Part shown: positions 32,791-44,068 of the stretch, in pieces
How positions within the stretch are numbered: position 1 is the first letter of the stretch
Layout: every line of letters begins with the position of its first letter
NCBI GenBank assembly: GCA_958510825.1
Contig: OY294048.1
Span: 28,299,026-28,363,025 of the forward strand
Length of the DNA stretch: 64,000 bases
Reading direction: 5' to 3'
Source of the DNA: Brachypterus glaber
Lineage: Eukaryota > Arthropoda > Insecta > Coleoptera > Kateretidae
Made by a program: the position numbers and the translations under genes
Notes under the pieces: generated by a model
Database searches by the model: none
Told to the model about the DNA's origin: nothing
Seen by the model: only the letters and a program-made list of their open reading frames with translations

Positions 32791-33029
32791 GGGCTTTCGC
32801 TGCAAAAGGTCTAGGAAAGTTCTAATTTGGTAGATTTGTACAGTTTGGTATCCTCATTAATATTCCGAGTTTCCGATCTTGAGCGAGCGGCGCGCCGCCA
32901 TATTGGTAAAATGGTACCGAAAACCAGTTTTTCTAGAATATCTTATCTCCAACTAGCTATTACAAAATTATAGAGCATGAAATTTTCTACAACTTTTGTA
33001 GGAAACATTTTTTAATCAGATGAGTAGTT

Positions 33030-33420
33030 CACGAGTTACTTCAGGGTTTAATTCCCTACCCAAAAATATGAAAACAAGTTTATTAAAACCTATGTCCTAA
33101 AATGACTTGTAAGGGAGCTACGCCCCTTCAAATGGGGTTGCAAAAATTCGATTTTTATTTAATAACTCAGGAACTCTTTGTGTTGTAGCAACAAGGTATT
33201 GCATGTGATATATTTTTAATAAGGCCTATCAGCCAATGGTATTTGCATGTAGGTTTTTTAACCAGGGGCATCCAAAATGAGGGGGGGGCTTATCACTTTT
33301 TTGCCCCAAACTTTTTTCTAAGTAACTTTTTTGTGGATTTATTATCAGAATAGTATTCCTCAGGTAAAGATACATAAAAAAGATACTCACGTTCTAATAC
33401 CATAGGATTAACCGTTTTCG
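33030..33420 (+). repeat. Decayed copy of foldback family I
   Basis: CCCAAAAATATGAAAACAAG, TTGTAAGGGAGCTACGCCCC and TTTTTTGCCCCAAACTTTTTTC follow the same order as the element at 50556-51297. The terminal inverted repeats are lost. Confidence 0.55.
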
Positions 33421-33899
33421 AGAAAAATTAATTTTAACGTGAAATTTCACATATAGAAGACGAAAAATAAAATACTAAAATGTTGAAAACCAAAATTTCA
33501 ATATGCGTTATTTGTGAAAAAAAAATGCGCGATGAATATTTTTTTTATTGGTAATGTCGGTTTCAGAGCATCAAAAAACATAGGAAATGAAGGTATAACC
33601 TTAGGACAGAGAATTTATTATTTTTTTTGTAAACGTGTTATTTGGACGTGTTATTTGAGTATTTTTTTAATGTTTCTACGTATGAATTCTTATTTAATGA
33701 AAATAGTAACGTACCTATTTTAAAATTTATTACTTTATTTTATTTTGAGTTTGTACAATTTTGTCCAGATTTTGTGGTCAAAATCAATTGTTTGAATTTT
33801 GTCTAGTCTGCCAAAATTTTATTACTTTCGTCCAGTTTTGTCCACTCGGATAAAATCAAACAACACTGTTTCATGTAAAAAAAAAACATTTTGATCAAC

Positions 33900-34010
33900 A
33901 AACAAACAGTCTGTCTGTCCGGGAAATCTTGTAAGCGCGATAACTTAAGAACACTTTAAGATAAAGACTTAATATTTGGCCTACAATTACGTTGGGTAAA
34001 TCCATGGTAA
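33900..34010 (+). repeat. Second TGTCCGGGAAAT repeat copy
   Basis: GTCTGTCTGTCCGGGAAATC, CGATAACTTAAGAACACTTT and AAAGACTTAATATTTGG follow the order seen at 9255-9420. Confidence 0.6.
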
Positions 34011-34264
34011 CTGTCGTCACAATAGCAGAAAAAAATTATACTTCCTTTACAATATTTTATTACATTATTACTTTTTAAGAAACAATCTTTAATAATAATT
34101 AATAACAAAAAGTCTTTAATAATAATGTATTAAAATATTTCTAAGTGTCATAAATAAATAAATAATAAATAACAAAAAGTCTTTAACAATAATGTATTAA
34201 AATATTTCTAAGAGTGATTTTTTCTGCGGCTGTAACGACAGTTACCATAGATTTACCCTGTTAC
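33988..34264. mobile_element. Small foldback with an internal direct repeat
   Basis: GGGTAAATCCATGGTAACTGTCG at the left is mirrored by CGACAGTTACCATAGATTTACCC at the right. Between them ATAACAAAAAGTCTTTAA..AATATTTCTAAG occurs twice, about 57 bp apart. Confidence 0.7.
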
Positions 34265-34417
34265 CAAAAGTCCTTGCTTGGGATTAATTTTGACAAAAAA
34301 ATGGGAAAATGGGGAAAATAAAATATCTATTCGCAAAAATTTGAAATTTGGTATACAGGGGTTTCTGAGGGAGCTGAAACTGAATCTAATACACTAGGTG
34401 CAAAAATTAAAGGATAT

Positions 34418-34810
34418 TAAATACACTGCCCAGTAAAAGAGCCTTCCCATTTTTCACCCCCGCGCGTGAAATGGATTTTTTATTATCAGATTCACTTTTA
34501 GCAATCTTAAAATTCCCAATATACCAATTTGAAAAACTACCTCCCTCCTCTCAGGGGGTGGATTTAGAAAAAACTTATTTTAAGATTCAGTTTTATCGAC
34601 CTCAATATATCAATGTTCAAGAAAACAATGGCCCCTCAGGGGGTGGAGTTAGATTTTTTTTTATTATTAGATTCACTTTCAGCAACCTTAAAAGCCCCAA
34701 TGTACCAATTTTTACGAAAACTACCTCCCGCCCCTCAGGGAGTTGAATTAGATGTTTTATTATCAGATTCACTTTCAGCAACCTCAAAAACCCCTATATA
34801 CTAAATTTTT
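34418..34810 (+). repeat. Tandem repeat of about 90-100 bp, CACTGCCCAGTAAA family
   Basis: It starts ACACTGCCCAGTAAAAGAGCC, followed by four units sharing TTATTATCAGATTCACTTTC, AGCAACCTTAAAA and CCTCAGGGGGTGGA. One unit with the same start lies at 43570-43690, and inverted sequence of the same type lies at about 40640-40755. The apparent frames here are repeat artefacts. Confidence 0.65.
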
Positions 34811-35084
34811 GTAAAAAAATGTATTTTCCCCATTACCGCAACCCAATGTTCACCAAAAACATTCACGAGCGAGAACTTTTGGTAAAATTGAAAATACAAT
34901 GAATACAAGGCTTTCCCGAATTTTCGAAAATTTTCAAAATGGGAAATCAAAAATATTCTAAAATTTTAGGTGATTTTTAAAAGGCTGTAACTTGGCAAAA
35001 AATGGTCCTAAAGCAATGATAAAAAAAGCTAATTGATTCAATTCTAATGTTTTAAGATTCTAGTTTAAATGTTTTTATCACTAG

Positions 35085-36036
35085 CCATTTTTAAGTAATC
35101 ATAAAAAAATCAGCGGTAAAAAAAATCTAAATTTTTGCTTGCCTTTCAAAAGGCCCGGGCTCCCACGGTCTTCAATATTTTTTTTGCGATTTTATCTAAA
35201 AACACTTTTAGCTTCATTTTTCTTCTTTAAGCCTTACAAGAGCTCTGTACTAGGTTTTTTGCTGAGTTATCAGCTTTAAAGCAAAAATTACACTTTTAAA
35301 TTTAATAATTAATTACTCGAGAACTAATAATCGTACAGAAAATTAAAGGATGGTTTTGAAAACTTCGAAGTATCCTCTATAAGATGTTTTTATTGCTTTT
35401 TGATGAATTTTTTTTGTGCGAGAAACTTGATTCGAAAAAAGGTAAAAAACTGCGTTTTTAGGACTTTTTTCTTGACTTGGGATTACATTGCAAATAATGG
35501 ATAGACTAGGGATATTTTTGGTTTTTTAGCCTAGTAGCATTGTGAATGTTGTAAATTTTTCGATTTTTTTATTTGTGAAGATGTTTTTTTTTATTTTTAT
35601 TTTCTTTTTTCAATGATAAAAATATAAATTATTTTTAAAAAACAATTTCTTCCTCAAATAACGAATAAGAAAATAAAAATTGACTCTTTATTAATTTTTA
35701 TCAAACGTGACAATTTCCATTATTCGGATCACAATAAAAAAAACAAAAAAGAATAAAAACAGCTTATAGAGGATACTTTGAAGTTTTTAGAGCCATACTT
35801 CGGTTTTCTGTACGATCATTAGTTCCCATTAGTGTAATTTTTGCTTTTAACGCTGATCACTCAGTAATAACCATCGTACAGAGCTCTTGCAACATTCAAA
35901 TTAAAGAATAAGAAGCAAGCTAGAAGAGCTTTTAGATGGAATCATAAAAAAATACTGAAGACCGTGGACCCTTTGAAAAGCAAGCAAAAATTTATAATTA
36001 TTTTTACTGCTGATTTTTTTATGATTACTGAAAAAA
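35085..36036. mobile_element. Foldback element, about 950 bp (family N)
   Basis: The left arm (AAAAATCAGCGGTAAAAAAA, TTTTGCTTGCC, CCACGGTCTTCA, AGAGCTCTGTAC, CGTACAGAAAATTAAAGGATGG, GTATCCTCTATAAG) is mirrored on the right from CTTATAGAGGATAC to TTTTTATGATTACTG. Arms are about 300 bp. There is no frame. Confidence 0.8.
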
Positions 36037-36059
36037 GATCAATAATAATATAGTTCTCC

Positions 36060-36205
36060 GCATGAAACAAAGTCTCCGACGAAAGGGGAAGGGATCATTC
36101 TAGCACTCTTCTTTCCGTCAAAAGATTTATAAGGCGTGCGTGCCTACAACGAGCCTCTCACTTGCACTCATATTCCTAACATTTTTCTCGTAGCCACAGA
36201 TCCGT
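36060..36205 (+). repeat. Second copy of the GC-richer dispersed repeat
   Basis: Matches 17275-17400 block by block (CTCCGACGAAAGGGG to CGTAGCCAC). It lies just upstream of a LINE fragment but is probably independent of it, because the copy at 17 kb has no LINE beside it. Confidence 0.6.
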
Positions 36206-36382
36206 GCATCAAAATATAGGGGTTTACGACACAAGGACGAAAAATACTGCTTTTGGGGAGATTACGGAGATTGGCATCCGAGCTCGGACAGCGAGGTGGG
36301 TAACCGTAATGGCCCTAAAAACAGATTTGGTCCGTGTATCATACACTATTTTTTATTCGATTGTAATATATTAATAATAATG

Positions 36383-37670
36383 ATGGTAAATATATTGTCG
36401 CCGGGTTATTTTTTGATATGACTAGAGCGTTCGATGTCATTGATGTCGAACTATTGCTCCTTAAACTTGAATCATATGCTTTAATGGAAAAGCCCTAGAA
36501 TGGTTTAGATCGTATTTGACCAACCGAAGGCAGTTTGTGGAAATTACCGCGGATACTGGACAACAGGTAAGAGCCAAATTTTTCTCTAGGGAGATAAAAG
36601 TAAACAGGGGTACCCCCCAGGGAGGAATTTTATCGCCCCTTTTATTTCTAATATTTAGCAATGAACTTCTGAAATTTATTCTAGACAGAATACCGGAAAA
36701 ATTTAGAATTTTTTTTAAACTCTGCCAATATGCAGACGATTCATCCATGTTGGTCAGGTCCGATCTGAATAATTTTCTAGAATTTCTTAGTTTTATTGCC
36801 AGCCTAATGCATCAATGGTGTAAAGAAAACTCATTAATACTTAACCCGCAGAAGTCTGCGGTCCTTAAATTTAACAAAATTCAAAATGATAGAAGTTTAT
36901 TAGTTTACTGTTCAAAAAAATCTATTCCGGAGACGTCGGAATTTAAGCTACTGGGACTTTTTTTAGATGAAAATATTTCATGGGATATGCATACTAACTA
37001 TGTAGCTAGAAAATTAAACAGTTGCAATTATGCTCTACTTAATTTAAGAAGTAATGTCTCAAGAAATGTATTATTAACTTATTATAATGCGAGCATAAAG
37101 TCCCACATAGAATATGGCCTAATAATTTGGGGGGGCTCGATACATGTACACAGACTTTTAGTCATACAAAAAAAATTATAAGAACACTGTGTGGAGTAAA
37201 ACGGAGATGCCACTGTAAACCATTATTTATTAAAAATAAAGTAATAACTATATTTTCACTTTACCTTTACAATTTAATAATATTTGTTGCTCAAAACAAA
37301 TCTAAGTTCATTTCAAACGGTGATTTAAACTCTAGAGCTACCAGAAACTCGAACTTATGGAGTATTCCAGTACATCGCTCGGCGAAGTTTGAAAAAAGTA
37401 GTAGATATATAGGCATAAAAGCTTATAACAAGTTACCGAAAGAATGTATGAATATGAATAGGAGACAGTTAAAGGTGAAACTTAAACATTTTTTCTTGAA
37501 AAATCCATTTTACTCCATACAGGAGTTTCTAATCTGTGACATTAGAAATTTTGATATAAATTCAGATACAAATTAAGTGACTAAATTTAATTAAATTGAC
37601 GAATGCTTGTAATTTTTTTATGTAAAATTTAAGGAGCATAATAAATGATGTTTAATGTTTAATGTTTAAA
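36383..37670 (+). pseudogene. Non-LTR retrotransposon (Jockey-type) RT fragment, two frameshifts, family P
   Basis: A 5'-truncated LINE reverse transcriptase. The frame opens with VAGLFFDMTRAFD (RT motif A) at about 36400. It shifts near 36484 (before GKALEWFRSYLTNRRQFVEI), giving the open stretch 36516-37181 with RGTPQGGILSPLLF (motif B) and CQYADDSSM (intact YADD). It shifts again in an A-run near 37170 and finishes as the 150-residue tail ending FFLKNPFYSIQEF. The 3' end carries TTTAATG repeats at about 37650-37667. It shares tail and C-terminal sequence with the minus-strand copy at 59507-60846, so the two are one family. No endonuclease or first ORF remains. The enzyme would copy the element's RNA at the nicked target site; this copy cannot do so. 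Confidence 0.85.
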
Positions 37671-37762
37671 TACATTTGTATTTTTGATAACTTTTGGTTT
37701 GGATATTAGTCAACCAATGAACGTCGACTATTTTACTTTTGCGGCTTAGGCCGAAAAATTAA

Positions 37763-40224
37763 ATTTTCATACAGGTAGTAGTAGTAGTAGTAAGGGTGGG
37801 GAGGCTACAAGCCAGGCAACTAGGCCATTATGGCCCTTTTTGCCAGCCCCGAGCTGTCCCAGCCACACATCTACCCTACTCCCTGCCTAAACCTGCCGGA
37901 CCTCCTTATAAAGGTCGCGATATCTGTCCAGGCAAGGGTACGCAACTCCTCTCTTCGGAGAGTTGCCACTCCGAAGATCTCCTGTCGTATTCTGCCGAAC
38001 CGATCGCATTGTCCTAGGAAATGGAAGGACGATTCTTCGTCTATCCCGCAACCCGAACAGACGGGGTCGTTACCAACCTTCATCTTGAACAGGTGCCTTC
38101 CTAGTCCACAGTGACCCGTGAGGATCCCTGTGAGTTGGCTGATCGTGGCTCGGCTTCTTCCTAGTAGCCACGCGGTTTTTGACTTGCTTGGACCGGAAAG
38201 GAAGTCCTTTGCCTGTCTGCAGTTCGTGACCGTTGACCAGCTTTCCCTTAGTTTTTCTCCAGCCCACGTGTTGAGGGCTGATGTGACTTGTTTCCTTGTA
38301 ATACCAAGCATGGGTTCGGGTCCCATGCACGGAGTTTCGGCTCCGAGCCTGGCAAGTTCGTCTGCCTTCTCGTTGCCTGGTATCCTGCTGTGTCCAGGGA
38401 CCCATACAAGGTGGACTCTTTTGTTCCTCGCTAGCTCCTCCAGGGCTTCTATGCATTCCTGCACAAGACTGGATCTTGTGCTGGGTGCACTGAGAGCCTT
38501 CAGGGCTGCTTGGCTGTCGGAGCAGATGTATACATCTGATCCGTTACTCCCTAGAACCTCTTCGCATCTTGCCGCTTCCTGTATCGCAAAGACTTCCGCT
38601 TGGAATACCGTGGGGTACCTGCCGAGCGAATAGCTCTTTTGAACCCCCGTGTCTTGTACAAAGAAGCCTGCGCCCGAGCTTTGCGTGCTTTCCATCCGGG
38701 AGCCGTCTGTATAGCACACTGTTGCGTTTTGGGCAAAATTAACTTCCTTGTTCTCCCACTCGTGTTTTGTTGGTATAGTGAGAGAGAATGCTCTGTCAAA
38801 CCTTAATCGGTCTTCCGCCTCTATCACCTTGATGCTGCTGATAGGTAACTCTACTCTGGCAACATCGGCGATTTTTGTATGTCCGTAGACTGCCCCTTCA
38901 CCCAGCCAGCATCCAACATCTCTCATTCTAAGGTAGCTAGCCATTGCCTCCCTCCTTATCCAGGACGGAAGCGTTGGCAGCCCCAGTAGAACTTCCAGTG
39001 CTGATGTGGGGGTCGTCCTGATTGCGCCGGTGATCCCGAGACACGCTAGTCTTTGGATCTTACTCAGACTCCGAGCTACTGTGGTTTTGCTGACGCTTGG
39101 CCACCATACCACCGAGCCATATTGGACTCTGGGTCTAATGACGGCGGTATAGATCCATAATAGAATCTGTGGGGTCATGCCCCAGCTTTTTCCCACTGCC
39201 CGACGCAAGTGCCAGAAGGTCGCAATCGACTTGTCAATGACTTTGTCTACATGCGCCTTCCAGTTGAGTTTACTGTCTAGGGTTACTCCCAAGTACTTGA
39301 CCTCTTGTGAGAGCACAAGCGGTTTTCCGTACATTTGGGGGGCCCTAAAGTTCTCTATCTTTCTCCTATTGGTAAAGAGGATAAGCTCAGTCTTTGTTGG
39401 GTTGACTGATAAGCCTTTTTCCTCACACCACTCTTCTATTATCCTGCAGGCTGTCTGGATTCTTTCACAGACCGTGCCCAAGAACCTTCCAGTGACTAGG
39501 ACCGTGCCATCATCTGCAAATGCTTGTGCGTATAGCCCAGCGGCCGTCAGCCTCTCTAGGAGACTGTCCATAACTAGACACCATAAGTGAGGTGAAAGAC
39601 AACTGCCCTGTGGACATCCACCCCTCACCCCGATGTCCAGACGACAGTCCCCCAGAGAGGCCATGACATTCCTTTCTACCAGCGCAGATCTTACCCAACT
39701 AACCAGCGCTGGCGGGGTGCCCCTCGCTAATAGCGCACTGCAGATGGTTGACGTTCTTGCCCTGTCGAATGCTCCCTCTACGTCAAAGAATATGGCCAAC
39801 GCCCATTCTTTGTGGTGTAACGCCTTTTCGACTCTTCGCACTATAGCGTGGAGGGCCGAGTCTGTCGACCTGCCTCGCCTATATGCGTGTTGTCCTCTAT
39901 GGAAAGGATGCCTGCTAAGCACTCCTTCCATCAGGTACCGGTCCACTATCTTTTCCAGCGTTTTCAGCAGGAAAGATGTAAGGCTTATTGGTCTGAAGGA
40001 TTTGGCGGTTGTGTAATCCTTCCTACCCGGTTTGGGGATGAAGACCACTCTCGCCCTCCTCCATTCCTTTGGAACATATCCCAGCGCCAGGCTGGCCTTA
40101 AAGATCCTCTTCACGCTGGGAAGAACGATCTCTATGCCCGCCTGGAGTAGCGCTGGGAATATGCCATCCGGTCCTGCTGCCTTGTATGGGTCAAACTCTT
40201 TCACCGCCCATTTTCATACAGGTA
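37763..40224 (-). mobile_element. Recently inserted 5'-truncated RNase H-bearing LINE with 15 bp target duplication
   Basis: ATTTTCATACAGGTA occurs at 37763-37777 and 40210-40224 and brackets 2432 bp of LINE. The 3' end on the minus strand reads GGCAAAAAGGGCC..., then CCTCCCCACCC, then TTACTACTACTACTAC. The 5' end stops inside the RT frame, the usual result of incomplete target-primed reverse transcription. The base composition is far richer in GC than the flanks. The flanks match the repeat at about 61196 and 61859 (AAATTAAACTTTTCGTACAG), which shows the empty site. Confidence 0.9.
37871..40209 (-). CDS. LINE ORF2 fragment: reverse transcriptase, RNase H and CCHC knuckle
   Basis: An intact frame of at least 777 codons, open to the truncation point upstream of the first Met at 40204. 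Residues counted from that Met are: GPDGIFP (11-17), FRPISL (70-75), FFDVEGAFD (139-147, motif A), GCPQGSCLSP (196-205, motif B) and FADD (229-232, motif C). The RNase H domain runs about 495-620 with D500 (YTDGS), E537, D563 (SDSQ) and D615 (NEKAD). A CX2CX8HX4C knuckle lies at C716, C719, H728, C733. RT, RNase H and a terminal knuckle fit the R1/LOA/I-type branch of the Jockey superfamily; the exact clade is not settled. The upstream endonuclease and ORF1 are missing, so it cannot move itself. All visible catalytic residues are present. Confidence 0.92.
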
Positions 40225-40239
40225 TATTCTACAAAAAGT

Positions 40240-40760
40240 GGCGCTTTTAGATACAATTAAATAAAAAAAAATATTTAGACTAAGGATCTTAAAACTAGAG
40301 ACCAAAAGCTTCAATTAGTTAGTCATTGCTCCATGAACTTTTTCGCGTTTTGAAAATCACCTAAAAGTCTAGGATGTTTTTTAATATCCTTAAATTTTTG
40401 CGCCTAGTGTAATATTTTGTTTAAAACGCGAGGTTAATCGTAATTAAATATTTACATTTATGTAAAAATTGGTTAATAGGTGTTTTTGAGGTCGCTGAAT
40501 TTGAATCCGATGAGAAAATTTTTCTTACTTCATCCCCGGAAAGCGGCGAGTAAATATTTTAAATGTTTACATTGTTAGCTACAAATCGTATAGGGGTTTT
40601 TTAGGTCGCTGAAACTAAATCTTAGAATTATAATTTCACTCCCTGGGGGCAATCATTTTGAGAGCTTTGAGGTCTCTAAAACTGATACTAGTAATAAAAA
40701 ATCCATCTCCACCTTCAGGGTGGAAAAATGGTAAAGCTTTTTTAATCTGTGCAGTGCAGT
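40240..40760 (-). repeat. Inverted partner of the CACTGCCCAGTAAA repeat region
   Basis: On the minus strand it reads ACACTGCACTGCACAG, GGAGATGGATTTTTTATTAC, CACTAGGCGCAAAAATTTAAG and AAAATCACCTAAAAG-like sequence. These correspond to 34380-34490 and 34960-35000 in inverse orientation. The two may be the arms of one older foldback, now 5.5 kb apart with other insertions between. Confidence 0.45.
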
Positions 40761-41038
40761 GTATTGTGAATTAAATAATTAAATAATTTTAAATTATTAT
40801 TACTAAAGTGTTAATATTTTATAACTAAACACACTAGTTAGAAGTGATCTATTTTTTTACAGTAAATAAATGAGTTTATTGTTGTACGCCGTAAAAAAAA
40901 GTTAGTTAGCAAAACCACCACTGGCGGCAGAACTCTTCCACTTTGATAACAGCCATACTTCAAACTTGTTTGTTTATTATGTAAACAGGTGGTTGACTCG
41001 AAATTCTGTGCAAAAACCTTGTGTGAAATTGATTAAAA

Positions 41039-41161
41039 ATGATTGAAGAAGAATATATGGTTTATACACCTACAAATCTCTCCGAAATTGCAAATGCTAC
41101 ATTAGACAAGTTACCATCGAAATCACGAAAAGTGTATGATTTAGCCTATGAAAAAATTTAA
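41039..41161 (+). pseudogene. Possible Crypton-type (tyrosine recombinase) N-terminal fragment
   Basis: A 40-codon frame includes NLSEIANATLDKLPSKSRKV followed by YDLAYEKI. The pattern NLSEIA..LP.KSR..Y..AYEKF resembles the N-terminus of insect Crypton-like tyrosine recombinase proteins, which begin with a helical DNA-binding segment. The frame ends in an A/T run exactly where such proteins continue, so a small indel is likely. Nothing catalytic is visible downstream. Identification rests on a short pattern and is tentative. Confidence 0.35.
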
Positions 41162-41849
41162 AATTACCTAAGGAAGGTTTAAGTTTATTTCGAAAGAGTT
41201 TTATTGGACCATTTTAATAAAAAAAAACATAATTTATTACTGAATAAATTAAATTCAAAAATTAATATTTAAAAAAATATCTAGGATGCTTGTAGAAAAA
41301 TTGTATGTTTCACTCAGAGGAAAAGTGCTTTTTTTACTAGTCTGTAGTTTCCGGACCGCTTCGCGTCTCCCGTAAAAAAATATACTATTTTCAAAGGTCC
41401 CAAAAATGAGTATAAATAAATAAATAAAATAAAGTCTTGTTGAAGAAAGAATTTACAACTTTTATATAAATAAGCAGTTTAGGCTGTATTAAATTTTATA
41501 AGATCAAACATTATCATATGAAATTGGCTCTTCTGCCGTGGACGAGCATTGTTTCCAAAATGGTAAAGTACTTAAAAATTATTCTTTGAGAGCAGAAGAA
41601 GCAACAATACACCTTTTCGCGCGACACGATTTAGAAAAATGAAAAAAAAGTGAGATGCGCTCAGCCGATAAGAATCGGGAGCATCGCCTATTGTATGCAA
41701 ACACCACACAATGATCCAGATTGAATTCGTAGGAAGACAAAAACATGAAATTTTCCGAAGATGATATTATGAAATAACCTAGAAAATATAGTAATAAATA
41801 GTAAAAAAGCTTAAACACTAAGGGTGGTGTTTTACGGCAATCGAGAAAT
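41162..41849. other. No recognisable gene
   Basis: AT-rich sequence with a small GC-rich patch near 41345-41370 (CCGGACCGCTTCGCGTCTCC). The 79-codon minus-strand frame at 41579-41818 has no recognisable domain. Confidence 0.4.
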
Positions 41850-42121
41850 ATAATTACAATACTTTTGTAGTCTAGGAGCTGTTGACCATTTTTATTTCAT
41901 TATTTGCTCCCAGATGTATTATGTCTTAAAGTACATTCAAATTAAGCTATTTGCAAATTACCAGGTCCTGGAACGGGCTCCTTTGGATGCTAGAAGCTTC
42001 GAAAAGGTGGTGAAATGTGATGCCCGAAAATAGTTATTTTTGTATTAAGAGTGCAAAATGACTCGTGGAATTTGCTGATCGAGGCGTCCAGCCGAGATCA
42101 GTAATTACGAGAAAGCAGAAA

Positions 42122-42152
<31 letters not shown>

Positions 42153-43025
42153 ATACATTAATAAATAAATAAATAAATAAATAGAAAGTAAATTACTCTT
42201 TACTATCACTCTCCATATTTAAAACACAAATATTTAACACAAATTGAGATTTGATTCCAAAATAAACAACAATTTTATGTAAAAACAATGGCGGAGCACA
42301 ACAACTCGTATATACGTGACAGTTTTTTTACGACTGACCTGCCGGTTGCCTACACTGAGCACGCAAAATTCAATTTTGCGCTTGCTGTCATGGTAACGAG
42401 CAGAAAAGTAAAATACTAAGAAGAAATTGGTTATTTTGAAGACTGAAAACTTCATTTGTTTTTGCAGAAATGTTAACTTTTCTATTAGATCGTAGAAAAA
42501 TATATTTTTAACTTAACGAGTCAAACCCAGACTGAGAATAATCTAGATGTAATAAATATATTTTCACAGCAATTATTTAGTAGGCCAAGGGGTAAAAAAG
42601 GGCTTTAAAATGTTTATTTGAAATATGCCAATACTAAACATTCTAATAAATTTTCATTTAATCAAAATGTCATTTCATAAATTCTCATTACTTTAAAAAA
42701 TGAAGTATCACATATGTCAAAGGCACTTTTTAAAGACTGTTCTTACCTTTTGACCCTAGAATTATTGTGTATAACTATGAAAATAGCTTAATCTGACTGT
42801 AATAAATGTAATGTATGACTCGGAAAGTTTAAAATAGATTTTTTTGGTAGCTCATTGCCCCCAGAGTTTTGGAGCTTCTAGCGCCCAAAGGATCCAGATC
42901 CGGAGCCTACTAATTTGAAATTAGCTTAGTTTAAATTTACTTTAAGACATATATAAAATACAGCTGGGAGCAAATAATAAAATAAAAATGGTCATCAGCT
43001 CTTCGACTATTGTGTGTATTTGATA
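41850..43025. mobile_element. Foldback element, about 1.17 kb (family Q)
   Basis: GAGCTGTTGACCATTTTTAT, TTATTTGCTCCCAG, TGTCTTAAAGTA, AAATTACCAGGTCC and CCTTTGGATGCTAGAAGCTTC at the left are mirrored at about 42860-43020. Arms are about 170 bp. The interior contains an (AAAT)n tract and no transposase frame. Confidence 0.75.
42117..42183. repeat. (AAAT)n microsatellite
   Basis: About 16 AAAT units with one interruption (ACATTA). Confidence 0.95.
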
Positions 43026-43049
43026 TTTCATTATTTTTTATTAAATGAA

Positions 43050-43071
43050 GTATTACGGATATCCGTAATAC
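43050..43071. repeat. 22 bp perfect palindrome
   Basis: GTATTACGGAT is followed directly by its reverse complement, centred on GATATC. GCATGC motifs lie close by on the right. Confidence 0.9.
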
Positions 43072-43565
43072 AGCATGCAGTATCGCAGAATTGCATGCAT
43101 TCTCCGAAGGACATGTTTTTTTAATTTGTCAAAACGCCTTTCCCCGAAGCTGTTAGTCGTCAGCTGAAACAAAAAAAAACTACACCAGGGTAATGCCTAC
43201 CGGCTTTATATGCGCCTTCGCCAATTTTAAAAATTCTTTATAAAAAGTTCCTCCTATTTTCCTTTTAGAGGCGAAGCTAAATTTCCGTTACTAACAAGGG
43301 ATTCAAGATCGACTCCAAGAAAAACACTAATAATGCAAAAAATAGTGAAATAATTACTCTTTCACATAATTCTACAATAATTTAAAACGATTTAAAATTT
43401 TAGAAATATTTAGATTTTAGATTTCATGAATTTTTTGAGCCGCTTCATTTGCTCAACAATTTAGGTCAAAAACTTGAATTTGATTCTTCTTAAATCAATT
43501 GTCCTGCTAAGGTTTATAAAGCTTTAATTTTTAATCTGAAAAGTTTGTTAAAATCGAAAGTAACA
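43072..43565. other. No recognisable feature
   Basis: There is no supported gene or repeat boundary. Confidence 0.4.
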
Positions 43566-43569
43566 TAAA

Positions 43570-43700
43570 CTAAATACACTGCCCAGTAAAATCGCTTTCC
43601 CATTGTTCACCTTCTAGCGTTAAATGGATTTTTTATTATCAGATTCACTTTCAGCAACCTCAAAAACCCCTATATACCATTTTTCACTAATATTACCATC
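43570..43700 (+). repeat. Single unit of the CACTGCCCAGTAAA repeat
   Basis: It begins ACACTGCCCAGTAAAATCGC and continues TTTTTATTATCAGATTCACT, AGCAACCTCAAAAACCCC, as at 34418-34810. Confidence 0.65.
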
Positions 43701-44068
43701 CACTAGAAAACTTTTTTTTTTATTTTCGCCATAACAATACTTTCTTCTCTTCGAGGTAGCTCGAAAGTAAAAATTTTAGGCACTAAACATAAAGAATCAT
43801 TTTGAGGCTCCAGCGGATTTATTTTATTCATAATTTTACGTAAAATTATTAAATAATAGTTTTGGGTACAAATGCTTATTGGTTAATTTCTCAGGAAACA
43901 TACCACACTGTGCGCCAGTAGGATACATATTTCTGTCGATAGCTTGGTGGACACTATAACTTCTTTATACCGTGTTAATATTTATTTTTTATTCTTTTGT
44001 TTTGCTTTTGTTTTAGTTTTATTTTATTTACCAACATGCTTATAAACTCGAAATTCAAGGCATTTACA

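Noticed and set aside
34471..34804. Overlapping 91- and 63-codon frames
   Set aside because: Both follow the period of a tandem repeat and share no domain with known proteins.
38070..40250. Several 70-170 codon frames on both strands over the LINE
   Set aside because: They are shadows of the intact LINE RT-RNase H frame in GC-richer DNA.
41579..42455. 79- and 73-codon minus-strand frames
   Set aside because: No recognisable domain; the second overlaps a foldback interior.
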